Shown piece by piece: positions 33,401 through 45,480 of a DNA stretch of 64,000 nt. Each line of letters begins with the position of its first letter. Position 1 is the stretch's first letter. A program made the translations under genes and the position numbers. The notes below the pieces were generated by a model that saw nothing but the letters and a program-made list of their open reading frames with translations, ran no database searches and had not been told where the DNA came from. This DNA comes from Dactylellina haptotyla (taxonomy: Eukaryota; Ascomycota; Orbiliomycetes; Orbiliales; Orbiliaceae), in NCBI GenBank assembly GCA_031310005.1, contig CM062383.1:3038001-3102000 (forward strand). The letters are read 5' to 3'.

Positions 33401-36400
33401 TCAAGTCAGAGAAGAGACGAACGCCATGCTTGCTTCAGCTGATAACGTGACTGGGAAATGTAAAACGGGAACGGATCACGCCTCTGAAGAATCCCAGCAA
33501 CATCTCTCTCTTGCATGCTGGGGGTTTCGGTTCTGTGTGAGATACTGACCATTAGGGAGACTAGGCGGTACCTGACATAAGGTCTTGTGAATGAGGTCTT
33601 GTGGTCAAGTCGGATTTACGGGTGTGGGAAGTATATGCAATATTAAACAAAAGCGGTCTTAATAAGAAACGTGGAGAGGCCGAGGTGTAGTCGCGAGTCT
33701 CAGAGTGCTGGAAAAGTTGAAGGAAAATTTTGTTGACTTACACTTCGGTGTGCGGGCTTGTGATCTCCGCTGCTTGAGGTTGTATCTGTTAAGGCAAAAA
33801 CAAGAAAAAGGGTACAGGTTAGCAGATTAAGCTCTGCATCGCGCAGGAACAGGAGAGTCAGAGGCGTCAAGGGTATAGGTTTGTGGGTTATTTTTTATGT
33901 AAGATGCAATTGGAAGGAAGGGGATGCAAACCCATCTTGTGCTTTTAAACACTTGTTCAACCAGACAGACCGAAAATTTATTAAGTATTTGGACACCACC
34001 CTAAAAAAATTTTACCTTCCTGCGATTAAGATATCTGATCACTCCGGGAGAAGCAATGGCGGTGTTCGGGGGCAACTGCTATAGTGTACCGGTGGGGTAG
34101 AGAGTCAAGACGTGCGTGGTCCGGTTTTATGTCAGGCAGCTTCTCGGTTGTCAGAAATGCCGTTCTCCATTTAAAAGAAGTAACGATCCAGAAATCTCTC
34201 CCCCGTGAGGTTTCTCTACCTACAAGAGAAATAGTAGTCTGCAGAGAAAGAAGCAGGATGGTCAATCCTTGTTCTTTAGCTTTCCTTTTGCATGTAACAC
34301 GATGCGACAAGGTTTCCAACGGCTCGTATCGGTGTAGGCTCCCCCCCGTTGGCGTGGGTTTTCTTTTTCCAATTAGCAGAATGTCGTGTGTTTGTAAGGT
34401 ACAGGTACCTGCAAAGCATATGGTTTCGGGAATTTTTAAGGCGCGTGTGCACTGGGTGCCATGCGCGAACTTGAGGCCCGTGGGGAAGGGAATGGAAAAC
34501 AGCTCGGGCTCCAGATACCAAACCGATAAATGGTAAATGCAGGTGCAAACTACAACAATGTAAAACCACAGAACTGCGGCACACAATTTAACCCAAGAGC
34601 CCTGGTCGAAATTTCTGGCGGGTCAACCTGGGTAGTCCTTGAAGCCACTAGTCTTTTTGCTATCTCGCTTCTGTCGAGCGAGCTGTGATTCCGGGACATA
34701 TATCGGATAGTGAACTGAACTATCTGAAGTACTGGTTAGTTCCATGCCACTAGAACGCTAAAATTGCGTCCGTCTCGATGTATTCCACAAAAATTAAGGG
34801 AGAATCAGAAGGAAATCAAAAAAAAAAAGTGGGATTACGCCCGATGAAGAAAGGCTATGTCAGGAAGATGTTGGTGCGGCGGTTTTTCTTGTTGGACTTA
34901 CTTTCCCTGGATGGCTGGGTGGTTGTATCAAAAAGCCGGGTGAACCTCTGCTTCGGGTCTTCCTAAAATTTGTTGAAGCGGAGGATACCACCTCAAAGTC
35001 AAGGATGAATGGCTACTGGAGCGAAATCGATTGCTTCTTCTCAGCTGCCTTCTTTGCCTTCCTGTTCGTTCTCCCTTTAGAAATTGAAGAAACCAACGGG
35101 CACCCACTTAAATCCGGACTTGGTTTGACTCGGGTGATGACGAAATGGCAAAATTTATTCGGCTCTCAGGAGTGGAGATATTTCAATTCGCGCTCGCAAG
35201 CTGCAGTGCTTTCATGTAACCAACGCTGTAAGCCAAGCCAAAAGAACAGTTCAAGGACGGCTGTCGCGGCAAGCTTGCAGCCAGCGAGCAGTCAATATGT
35301 ATGCAAAAGCACCGCGGCCTTTTTTTTTCACTCTTTAAAGCAAAGGGGTATCCGTAGGCGTGGGACCGCTACAGGAAGATGGATCAATGATTGACAGCGG
35401 GGTCACAGAAGTATATGTGATGCACATGTATTGATTGGGATCTGTCTACTGCTCGCAGTCGTCCATTAAAGTGTAAGCAGCACGCCTAGCAGACTCGGTG
35501 TGGGAGGGACCAGGGGGGCATACATTACACATCGCCATTATCATCATCGTGCCTTTCGTTTTGGATGAGACAAGGAACTGCGCCCAGAGGTGGAAGCAAA
35601 AGGAACCGGGTAGTGGTTAGTCAGGTCGGTTGTGCGGAGTCCAGCACAAGGAGGTAAGCTGGCTCGCAATATGCAAACGAAGCTCCTTTCTCGATAGTTC
35701 CTAGGGTACTTTTAGGAAGAAGGTGGGTGGCCAGACGAGGGTGGTCGGGAAAAGGTGGTGTCGAGAAATTGGAGAACTCTGACCACATCCGATTTCGAGC
35801 ATGCCATCAAATCTCAGCACCCAATCCCAATATTACCAAAACACCACAGATACACGGCGGAACATAAAAGAAAAAAAGAAAGGCAAGTCAAGTGCAATCA
35901 CCAAGCATCAAGAAAATTTGATATCCCTGCGAATATGCAGCGCAATGACATTATCAACCATGGAACCCGTCTGAATTTTGGATTTTTCTTTTAAATCAAA
36001 ATGCTAATATCTTGCAGGAGATTTTTGGAGAACCAAGATCGCGATCATGTTCGCGCTAGGCCGAAAGCAGGGACTATGAAAGGCACTTTAGCAAATGGAT
36101 TATTAAAAACAGAAAGATTGAAATATCCCCGCTCAGCTTTATTACAGCAAGGGTCATTGGTTTCCATTCATATCAAAGAAAATATTATTCAAGATTGCTA
36201 CCATCTCATCCTTTGAAGCCCACAGATCGCTTTCTGAACAATCTCTGCCTGACCCACTTTGGTGCCTTTTGAATTCAACCTCTACAAATACCCTACCCTA
36301 ACTCAACTAACATAATATTATGATAAATCAGTATCTTATCATTAGGCTCAAATTTATTGGTTCTATGAGGGGACTAGGAATAGCTTGCCGATAGTCCTCA

Positions 36401-38915
36401 AATCTTCGGGGGGCTGAAACTCTCGATATCTCATTCTAAATTCGAACTAGGCCCGGTTACACACATACAAACCCACGAAATTAGATGTGCCCCCCAAAAG
36501 GAAAGAATCGAAGATTCCCAGTTCAGAGTGGACTGAGGTAGCTATTGAATGTTGATCACAAGTTCAAAAGTGGGCTACTGTTACACCAGTCTTTCCGAAC
36601 ATCTAGCTTCGTTGTGACCTCAACCTTAATTTAACCGAAACGGAAAGGAGCGTCGAAATACTTCACTAAATGTTGTCTCAAATTTAAGTATTCGGGGACC
36701 CGAGATGTTGATTTTCGAGACGGACGTAGATTTCAACCTGTGATCAGGGTTCAGAGTTGGAAAAGGTTATCCACGAGCATTCGGGCCAGTCGGCGGCTAC
36801 ACTGGGCTTGGTGGGACAAACGAAAAAGGCCCTGCTCCTCAATGTTGGCCCACCTCTTTCTCTAGAACCGTGCTAACCTCAATGCAATCTTTTTTCCGGT
36901 TGCGCGCCAGAATCGATTTTCAGACTAGTTCGAGTGGCGTGCATGCGTCTATCTGAAAGAGGGCGTTGGTATTGAATTCGCATGAAATCTTGCGACCTGT
37001 ATTGATTATTTCGAGCGCTAAACACTTTGTGACCTGTGTGATTATGGCCTGCATCACGCATTTTGGCCGCATCATGAGAGGATCAGAAGAAGACATTCAG
37101 GCAAATCATTTTCTAAATTGTGGGTCAGATTGAAGAGAAGGTGCCGAAAAAGAAAGAACGAACGAGGGAAGGGTGAAAAATAAGTCAAAGCGTCAGAACA
37201 AGAGTCAAGACATTCCCACTCCCCGTGCTTATTGTCCCTAAGACGTAAAATGTGCGCAATTCAGTCGCGAAGTGCGGTTCGTTGGCCTGGTCGTATTGCC
37301 TGTGCAGAGGCCACTCAGCCCAAGCCTGGTCATACGAGTGAGAAACCCAAAAACCAATTGGCCGGCTGGCAGCACGTTCCGCATGGATAAATGAGCATCG
37401 AGAGAGGATCACAATTATCGACCGAAAATCAGTCGATCCGCCAGATTGAAACGTTGAAACGTGGGAGGACAGTGGAGAACGGTAGGAACGGTACGCATCC
37501 TGGAAATGGGCCCATGTGTCTGACATTTTTGTTTGATAACCTAGGCGCAATTAGCAATACAATGCTTCAGACCAATTAGAGCCCAGCTTTTGATTATATC
37601 GATCCCCGGGAATTTACAACCTCAAGATGAGGAATCCCTTATCTCATTTTGAAAAAAAAAAAAAGTACTTAAGAGTACTTTTGAAATATACCAGGTCGAG
37701 AAAGACATGTACCATCGCCGATGCGATAGCGTCCGGTACCCGGTAAATCAATATTGGTATTCGGCTGATCAAATATAAAAGTATCAAGCGCTCACATGTG
37801 GAGATCAATCAATCTCGAGATGCGCACGTATCAATACTGTAGGTATTGGTTGGAGAGAGGGGGTTAGAAATAAAGAAAGTAAACTTTAAGAGAGCGAAGA
37901 CGCTAGACCAGGCAGCCTGGCGAAAACCTAACATCCTAAGCATTTACACTACGGGTGACCCACTACGGCGCAAAAGATCGGTTTGTCGTATCGTGGGCCT
38001 TGTTTAGTATAGTTCTCAAGTTGTATACATTCAATTAATGTGCCGTGTGGACGCCCCACTCAATATTCAACATACTCGCAAAGACAAAAGTAGCCCGGAT
38101 GGGATGGTCTATAAGGCTTTCGTTCTAAACTCCGGAATCTTGAAAATTTGAGGCATATTAATATTTAAATACCCATTTGCTATTATTTATTCAAGCCATC
38201 ATGATAGGTTGCAGTGCAATCATGGGGTGTGTCATAACGTATGCATAACGGGTTTGTTAAGATTTATCATCTGATTCGTGATTTCGAGCCGGGCCAGGGC
38301 TCTGTTGGAGGAGAGAGTTCAGATGTTCGTTCATTTGGGCGTTCCTTTCCCGTCTTAGGCCAAAAAGCTTAGGTGTGTGTGGTGGTTTGGGCGGGGGTAC
38401 CAGTCCAGTTAGTTAGTTAGCGCGACACCAGAAAATTCTAGTCAGATGTCGCTGGTTGAACGTCACAATACCATTTTTGCAACAAAACAATATCTGGGCC
38501 CGAAACGTACTGGACTGGTGCCGCGGGATAGAAACGACTTGCGGTGCACGAATCTGACCGTCATGTATCTGCAGACTCGGTCGCAGTATCATTAATATAC
38601 AATTGGTAATATCTAAGTGGATCAAGCCGGGAGATTATCAAGGACCCTTATCCGCTTCATCTCCGAGTGGCAGTGGCATCAGCGCAACCCTGCCGCATCC
38701 AATTCCAACATCGAATATTCTTTTTTTGACTTCAAGACCCCACTTGTGAGGAATATAACGAAAAAAAATATAATCTCGGCCAGTCTCACAATATTTGCCT
38801 GAGTAGGAAAACCAATTGTTAGGTATCATTGATTGTTTGACTTTAATCACTAGTTAAGCGTGCCAATGCTAATAATTTGCATCGTCATTTCGAAAATGGT
38901 TTCTGATTACAGGAT
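30420..38915. other. 8.5-kb divergent intergenic region without a supported gene
   Basis: It lies between the minus-strand Gbp2-like gene and plus-strand COQ9. Reading frames reach at most 186 codons (34026-34586, -), overlap others on the opposite strand and match no family. A TA-rich alternating stretch occurs at 30806-30840 and an A-run at about 37651-37664. I found no tRNA with both A and B boxes, no terminal repeats and no transposase or reverse transcriptase motifs. It may hold promoters, long untranslated leaders or a non-coding RNA. Confidence 0.5.
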
Positions 38916-40183
38916 ATGGCTTCGAAAACTTTACACCGTACCGTCCGACAAGGCCTCCTAGGTTATAGCTCGCGCTGGAAACTGTCATCAACAGGCTGGC
39001 TCTTAAAAAATGGCTTGACAAATTCTCGATCGAATCATGGACAGAGTGCCACGGCCTCTGGAACCCCATATACACCCGAGCAATCCGCAATTCTCTCCGC
39101 AGCCCTGAGCCACGTACCCGCCCAGGGCTTCTCTGACTCTACCCTCCTCATGGGGGTCAAGGATGCAGGATATCTAGACGTAACAACGAATTTATTTCCT
39201 CAAGGCCCCTTCGCTATTGTCAATTACCACCTGGTCACGCAGCGAGAACGACTGAGCGAGTATGCAAACTCTGAGGAATGGAAGGACTTGCAAGCTTCAA
39301 ACCAGAAGCTTGGTACCACAGATAAAATTAGGGCTCTTTGCATTGAGCGATTAAGGCAGAATAAAGCCATAATTCACCGCTGGCCAGAGGTATGTCTCAC
39401 TTGAATTATTTGCAAATTTTGCCTATCTTTTGTCCATTCAGGATATTACAATTTGTGACTGTCATTAGACCTGAAGCTGACTTGCATATCTTGAAATTTC
39501 CTTCAACCGGCATAGGCAATAACCCTAATGAAATATCCAGCCAATATTCAATCGTCGACTTCCGAACTGTTTAGCCTAGCGGATACCATGTGGAATATCG
39601 CCGGGGATACAACAGTGGATGTATCTTGGTATACTAAACGAGGTATCCTCTCGGGCATATATGCAGCAACGGGTAAGTGGCTCTCGCTACGTACCTTCAT
39701 GTATCCCCAAGGCAAAATTTCCTTGTGAGACCGTCCGAGACATGTCTAGCGTATACCTTCGGTTACTTTTATGACATGCAGATTCCTAAACCTCAGTCTC
39801 ACATCTCGATCCTCGTTTTCTTCCGTCTGCCCCGGTCCAATATCCTCCATCATCTTGACGGTTTACGGAAAGTGGATTAGTCTTTGTATCACAACGAACG
39901 AGGATAGACCCACAGTTTCCACTCTCCGGGATTTGCGAGTTTCTCTGTCATGGACATATCCTAGTGCCCGGTACACACGCTAACGCTCCGAGTTATTCGT
40001 GTTATAGAAATTTATATGACCCAAGACAAATCCGACCGGTTTACGAACACTTGGGCCTTCCTGGACCAAAGATTGGCCGATAGCAAATCAGTGGGGAGCA
40101 CCGTCGGCCGCGTGGGACAGTATCTCGACTATGCTGGTCACAATATCGTCAATGTCCTGAGAAGTAAAGGCATGAAGATCTAG
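38916..40183 (+). CDS. COQ9: Ubiquinone biosynthesis protein COQ9, mitochondrial
   Basis: Coq9 is a lipid-binding, TetR-fold protein that presents intermediates to Coq7 in the mitochondrial CoQ synthome. Exons 38916-39389, 39516-39672 and 40008-40183 give 268 aa. The N terminus is a typical mitochondrial presequence, rich in K/R/S with no acidic residues (MASKTLHRTVRQGLLGYSSR). Family signs are LSHVPAQGFSD, GVKDAGYLDVTTNLFPQGPF, the helix ADTMWNIAGDTTVDVSWYTK, then KRGILSGIYAATEIYMTQDK and a final amphipathic helix region (VGQYLDYAGHNIVNVL). Intron 2 is 335 nt, long for this window, but its removal gives the expected protein. High confidence. Confidence 0.93.
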
Positions 40184-42112
40184 CAACCACCCTACCGCTC
40201 TCCCCATTTAAAAATGTTTTTTTCTTCTCTCACCACCCAGGTTCGAATTTCGGGATTTTAGCGAACGAGAGAGAGATGCAGTTGCCACCACATAAAACCC
40301 GAGAATTTATTGCATGTACAAGCGCTCGACTATATACTGGGGAAAAGAAATCCCTGATGTTGAGCTGATGACCTACCCTTAGGAACGACTTCCTGTGCCC
40401 GCAGACAAGGTTACCCCCTACACCCGCACCGTTTCGGCTGTGAATTTTGCTATTGGATAAGTTTGCTTCTACTGCGAAGTTCCTTGTTGCAATTGATATG
40501 CAGCAAGCTGGATGAATCGACTAGGGTGTTCGATGCTTTTCTTTACGTACTTCTCCTCCATCACATTTCTCTCGTTCTTGATATCCTAGCTTCTTTTTTT
40601 CCTTCTCTATCAAAAACCCCCACACACCAAAACTTCGAGCTTCTTATCTTATTGTACATTTTCCAGACCCTCGGAGCCCCGAAAACAGAAAAAATTCCCC
40701 ATACTTGGCCAAAAAGGCGTGTGTGCAGCGTCCTCAGCCCAACTCAGAAAAACAACTTTTTTCCCTCCTTGTAGATATCCCATACCTTTTTTTCCTGCCC
40801 TCCCACACGGCCGAGGCAGGTAGTATATACGTATCACAAAATAGAAGAGATTACAGAAAGAAAAAAAGAGAGAATTTATGCAAGAACGCAGAACCTGCGG
40901 AGGGAGTATAAATATGATGTGATTTTTTCATATCCAACCAACTGCTACTGATGGCGCTCATGCCACACACTTGCCAGGCACGGTCCGGCAAGGGGGTTGG
41001 TTGCACACAGCTGGGTAACACACACCCACACCACACAAAAGGAAAAAAGAAGATCAACTAGACATCTATCGGTTGCTCATTCTTGTTTAGGACAGAATCA
41101 CTATCGATTACTCGTTTTTATCGCTCATCGGCAAAAGCTATTAGTATTTCAGCCGTAAAAGTGGTGGTTAACGTGGGCAGCATCATCGCTAGCAATATTT
41201 GATCCGAGCCTATACGTGTATGCAACGTATCCGCCTGCAAGCATCTGGGGCTATGCTCATATTATATCGATCTCTATTAAGTATATTTTTTCTTGTTACT
41301 ATCAGTTGGTCTCAGGATGTGGAGCAGGAGGGTTTGGTGTCGGCGGCTGCATTCCTCTTGCTCTGGGGATATTAAACATATTGAGTTCGCGAGACGAGTA
41401 CACATTTATCGTAATGCTCTTGCATTGCATTAGATTGGAGTCTTATAGACGGGGATTTTTATTCTACGGAGTATATGATATGCTGCGTCAGGGTAAATTT
41501 ATCAGATAGACCGATCCCTGTGGATGTTTCTTTGAGATAGCGCTTGAGCAAGTTCCATTGCTAGGCGCTAGCTAGCTAGGTGTGCTGTTGTCATGTTTGA
41601 ACGAAATATATTTCTGCAAGATTCTCTTGTATCTCGAATCCAGACCTTTCATGCAAACTATCTTTAGCCAGAGCGATGTTGTTTTATATATGGTAACAAT
41701 CAAAGAGACTGATTAAATCCATTACTGTTTTGTCTTGCAAGTTAGATGCCGTCCTGGTCTCGCGAAAATTATTATTATGCTGCATGAATTATCGTGTAAC
41801 TACGTCGAGATACATCACAACAGTGAATATGCGGACCATAGAGCAGGGTTATATGATAATTTGGCTTCGCTAGGCTACAAGTCCATTTAATATACTTAGG
41901 AGAGGTTGTCAATGAGAGCAATTAAATGCAAAGGGTATATTTTTCTTTTCTATTTTACATATTCCAACAAAAGGTCGACCGAGATCGTAGATGTGACAGT
42001 GATATCCGCACAACGAAAACCCAGCCGCCTCCAGCGTTGAGATGAAAAAGACAAGCCGAGTAACAGGTAGTCCACGCCCCCTAAACTACCAGCCTGGTAC
42101 CATATCTACTCT
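40184..42112. other. Convergent intergenic region COQ9 / RRP14, no gene seen
   Basis: 1.9 kb between two 3' ends, AT-rich in its second half. Frames such as 41216-41509 (+) are short and unlike known proteins. The motif ggttcgaatttc at 40230-40241 resembles a tRNA B box, but no tRNA fold surrounds it. Confidence 0.45.
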
Positions 42113-44122
42113 TCACCTCTTCTTCTTTCCTGCTCCACCAAACCCTGTCCCCTCAAAACCCGCTCTGCCCTTAGATTTCTTCGACGGAGCCTTCCTTGGA
42201 GCCTTCTTGCCCGACTTGCCAGCCTTCTTCTGCTCCTTGCGTGCCGCAATGTTGGCATCACGCTTCTTCTGACGCATGACTTTAGCCTTTACTACGTTTG
42301 CATTCCGTTCGTTCCTATTGATTCACCACGGAAAACGCCGGCAATTAGTATTCAACCCAGTTACATCAAACCTGCATGCAAGACAACCAAAGCAGAAAGA
42401 AAAACGTCACACATACCACTCGCGTTCGGACTTCTTCTTCGCCTTCTCCTGCCGTTTGAGAGATTTCTTTAACAGCGACTCGTCATCCTGCAGTTTCTCG
42501 CCCGACGCCATCTTGAGTGCTTTGCTCCACCGGTCCTTCTCCTGTATATCCGCCCGCTTGTCGTCCGACATGTTTGCCAACCGTGCCTTCTTCGCCTCTA
42601 CCTGCTTCAACGCGCCGAGAACATCCGTCGGTCCTCTCTTCTTCTTTGCTGACCTCAGGCTATCCAGATTGGCACTCAGTCCTTCGCCGTCGTCAAAGTT
42701 AACTTGACCGAAAGAGTAATTTGCGGGTGCGGTGGATACGCCGTTCGATTTGGCGTGCGGTTTGCTGGCGTCGGCGGGTTCGGGGTCTTCTTGGGATTTC
42801 GCGGCTTCAACTTTGGCCTGTAGTCTCATCTGCTTCTTCCGCTCTTTCCGTAGCTCGTCTCGTTTCCTCCGCTGGTCCATTAATTCTGTGCGTGTTCTAG
42901 GGGCTTGACCGCCGTCCGCTTTTCGAGCTTGCCGTAATTCTTCGATACGTTTTGCTAGGCGCTCTTTTAGTTGTTGCTGGACGGCAGGGTCGTTGGAGTT
43001 CTTGAGTTTTTCGGCGAGTGATTTTTGTGCAGTAGATGTGTCTGTTGTGTTTGACGGTGCTGGGGATGGTGATGCGCTTGTATTTTCGTCCATCGTAGAG
43101 GCGAGTCCTTTGATCCGTCGTATCGAGTCGCCTTGTTCGTCTCCAGAGTCGTCGTCCGCAGCTTCTTCATCCTCTTCGGAATCCGAGACATCAGGCATCT
43201 CATCAGCTACCTGATCTTCATCATCCACCACCTCCTCCTCCTCTTCTTCATCGCTATCCTCATCTTCATCTTCGCCGCTTTGTTTGTCCGTTGCAGGTTT
43301 GGGGGTAGGCTTGGGAGCAGGCTTTTGAATAGTAGCTTTCCCAGTATTCTGAGTACCGTTGACCCTTATCTGAACACCATTCGGCTTGACGCCGTTCTGC
43401 TTCACTTCTTTCCGTTTAGCAGGGTGATGCTGCTCCTTTACCGGGGATTCCACCGCTTTGGCTGCGTTCTTCGGAGTTTCAATCTTCTGCTTCTTCGAAG
43501 TAGGTACGGTAGTCTCCTCGGACACATGATTATCCTCCTCGGTCAGCGTATTCTTCTCACTAGCCTGGGGCTTCGGGTCAAGCTGTTTCTTGTCCCGTCT
43601 CTCCCGGCGCTTCTCTTCCTTCTTCCTGGCCTTCATCTGTGACTTTGTCTCGTAAGCGACGCCATCCTCGTTCAGCTTCCGTCGCTTTTCCTCCCGCTCT
43701 GTCCGTTGCCGTGTGCGCTCCTCCTCGACTTCCTTAACGGTGACCGCTTGATCTGGGTCTAGTTTCGCACGTTTCGCAGCCTGCGATTCCTCCTTCGTTT
43801 GCTTTCGCTTCTTCCATTGGTCCTTACGAGTGAAGAATAGACGCAATTAGCACATATGATCCCACTGGTTCCACAATCTATTGTATAGACGTAGTTGAAT
43901 AGCGCAGTTGAGAGAATAGACAGCATACAGAGTTATCCTGATTGAAGTAGAGCTTCGCGGGTATCAAGTTGAGCAGACTGTCAAATGCTTTCGCATGACT
44001 TCGCAACCGGTCCTGTAGTCGCCAGAGATGAAAGCGTTAGATATTGCGCGCCCATCAGCCAACTTGGCGATAGCTGGTTTCCCAAGTCGCAAGCAGCGTA
44101 CCTCGATATCCTGGCCGCTCAT
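42113..44122 (-). CDS. RRP14: Ribosome biogenesis protein RRP14 (SURF6 family)
   Basis: Rrp14/SURF6 is a nucleolar, strongly basic protein needed for 60S and 40S subunit assembly. Four exons (44122-44102, 44012-43929, 43822-42417, 42314-42113) give 570 aa. Exon 1 has only seven codons (MSGQDIE). Exon 2 carries the conserved N-terminal helix DRLRSHAKAFDSLLNLIPAK with LYFNQDNS, continued by DQWKKRKQTKEE after the intron. The middle is acidic low complexity (EDEDEDSDEEEEEEVVDDED). The C-terminal SURF6 domain shows LAEKLKNSND, LKERLAKRIEELRQARK, RRKRDELRKERKKQMR, a NYSFGQVNFDDGEGL motif, KARLANM and the terminal Lys/Arg block. Splice phases fit throughout. It shares a 512-nt promoter region with the ACP gene. 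High confidence. Confidence 0.93.
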
Positions 44123-44634
44123 GGTTGGAAGTGTAGGTGGCCGCGAGTAGACTACCACGCTGAACCGTTGCGTAGAAAGGTAAATTGATCAGCACGGGGT
44201 ATCTGGCTGCAATTGGCGACTCTGTGACCGAGGTCGTTCGCGGGATCGAAACGTGCAAGCGGGTGGTGCAGCTCACGATGCGGATTAGAGAGAGAATCCT
44301 GGGGAAAATATTTTTTTGCGAGACGAAAAAATCGCACTGGCGGCGGGAGACGACGCAACACATTTCAACATTGCCAAGCACTGTCTCAGGCGCGCGGCTG
44401 TTTGTGTGTGGGCGCGGCTAATTTTGGTGGGTTGTGCATTTTTTTGTTGCCGACGCAGTCGGACTTTAGAAAATCTTAACGAATGAGAGCTGCTCTGTTT
44501 CCCACTCTTCCCTTCTTCCCATTGCTCGACGCTTAACAATTGCATCCGCTCCAACATCTCCTCCCTCCTCTCAGTCCCTCTTATACCCTTCCGTAGACTC
44601 GTGTTCTCACCGCCTACACACTCAAGCAGTCATC
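44123..44634. promoter_or_regulatory. Bidirectional promoter RRP14 / mitochondrial ACP
   Basis: Only 512 nt separate the two divergent start codons. The ACP side is C/T-rich on the plus strand (about 44500-44600), as is common before highly expressed fungal genes. No TATA box is clear. Confidence 0.6.
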
Positions 44635-45480
44635 ATGTTCCGCACCGCCATCAGACAGTCCTCCCGTCTCTTGACCTCTTCAATGAGGTCCGCGGCCGCT
44701 AGACCTGCCGTCGCCGCTGTCCGCGTCGTCCCTCAGCAATCTGCCGTCTTGCAGTCGCTGTACGGCATCCGATTCTACTCTGCTGGTGGTCCCCCATCGA
44801 AAACCGATATTGAGGCCAGGATAGTGGATCTGTTGAAGGGATTCGATAAGGTGGGTCACCCCGAGCGTTGCTTATCAACATCAGACTTACGAAGATCTTA
44901 ATTACTGGCGGGATATATATAAATGCTAACCAATTGCTGGTGGACCCTTCTAGATTACCGACCCATCCAAGGTACTTATATCCCCGGATGCTTTCACGAT
45001 ACAGTAGCGGGGTGAGGGGGGGTGTGATGAGATATTTTTTGCTAACTATTTTAATTTTCCAGATTTCCGGCACCTCCCACTTCTCTAACGACCTCGGCTT
45101 GGATAGCCTCGATACCGTTGAGGTTGTTATGGCCATTGAAGAGGTATATACAAGCCTTCGCCGGACCGGAAGAACGTGTCTGTGTTGAAACACGATATCT
45201 AAGCGCATTGGCTAACAAGATTACGTTTGGGGTGATAGGAGTTCAGCGTTGAGATTCCGGACAAGGAGGCCGACGCCATCCTGAGTGGTACGTAATCAAT
45301 CGCGTCTCTCGGCTGGGTAAATCAGACCGGCATTGGTCAACATGAAGCTAACATCAGGCGCCTTAAATACAGTCGAGCAAGCCGTTGAGTATATTGCCGC
45401 CCAACCTGGTGGTAAGTTCTGTATAAAAATGTTTCTGTGATAGGTCAAGTAGCACCTGCTAACTTTTAACAGCTGTTTAA
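44635..45480 (+). CDS. ACP1: Mitochondrial acyl carrier protein (NDUFAB1/ACP1)
   Basis: The protein carries acyl chains on a 4'-phosphopantetheine arm for mitochondrial fatty acid and lipoate synthesis and is a structural subunit of complex I. Six exons (44635-44850, 44954-44971, 45063-45143, 45239-45287, 45358-45411, 45473-45480) give 141 aa. Residues 1-50 form a mitochondrial presequence. The mature part begins SAGGPPSKTDIEARIVDLLK. The phosphopantetheine site is S93 in DLGLDSLDTVEVVMAIEEEF, followed by IPDKEADAILS and AVEYIAAQPGAV. Exon 2 is 18 nt (ITDPSK), and the last coding exon is 8 nt (two bases of Ala, Val, stop). Introns carry CTAAC before the acceptor. High confidence. Confidence 0.95.

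Noticed and set aside
34026-34586. 186-codon minus-strand frame in the gene desert
   Set aside because: No recognisable motif, overlaps a 150-codon plus-strand frame and other frames, and lacks clear splice or start context.
40230-40241. tRNA B-box-like sequence ggttcgaatttc
   Set aside because: No acceptor stem, A box or anticodon arm could be built around it on the plus strand.
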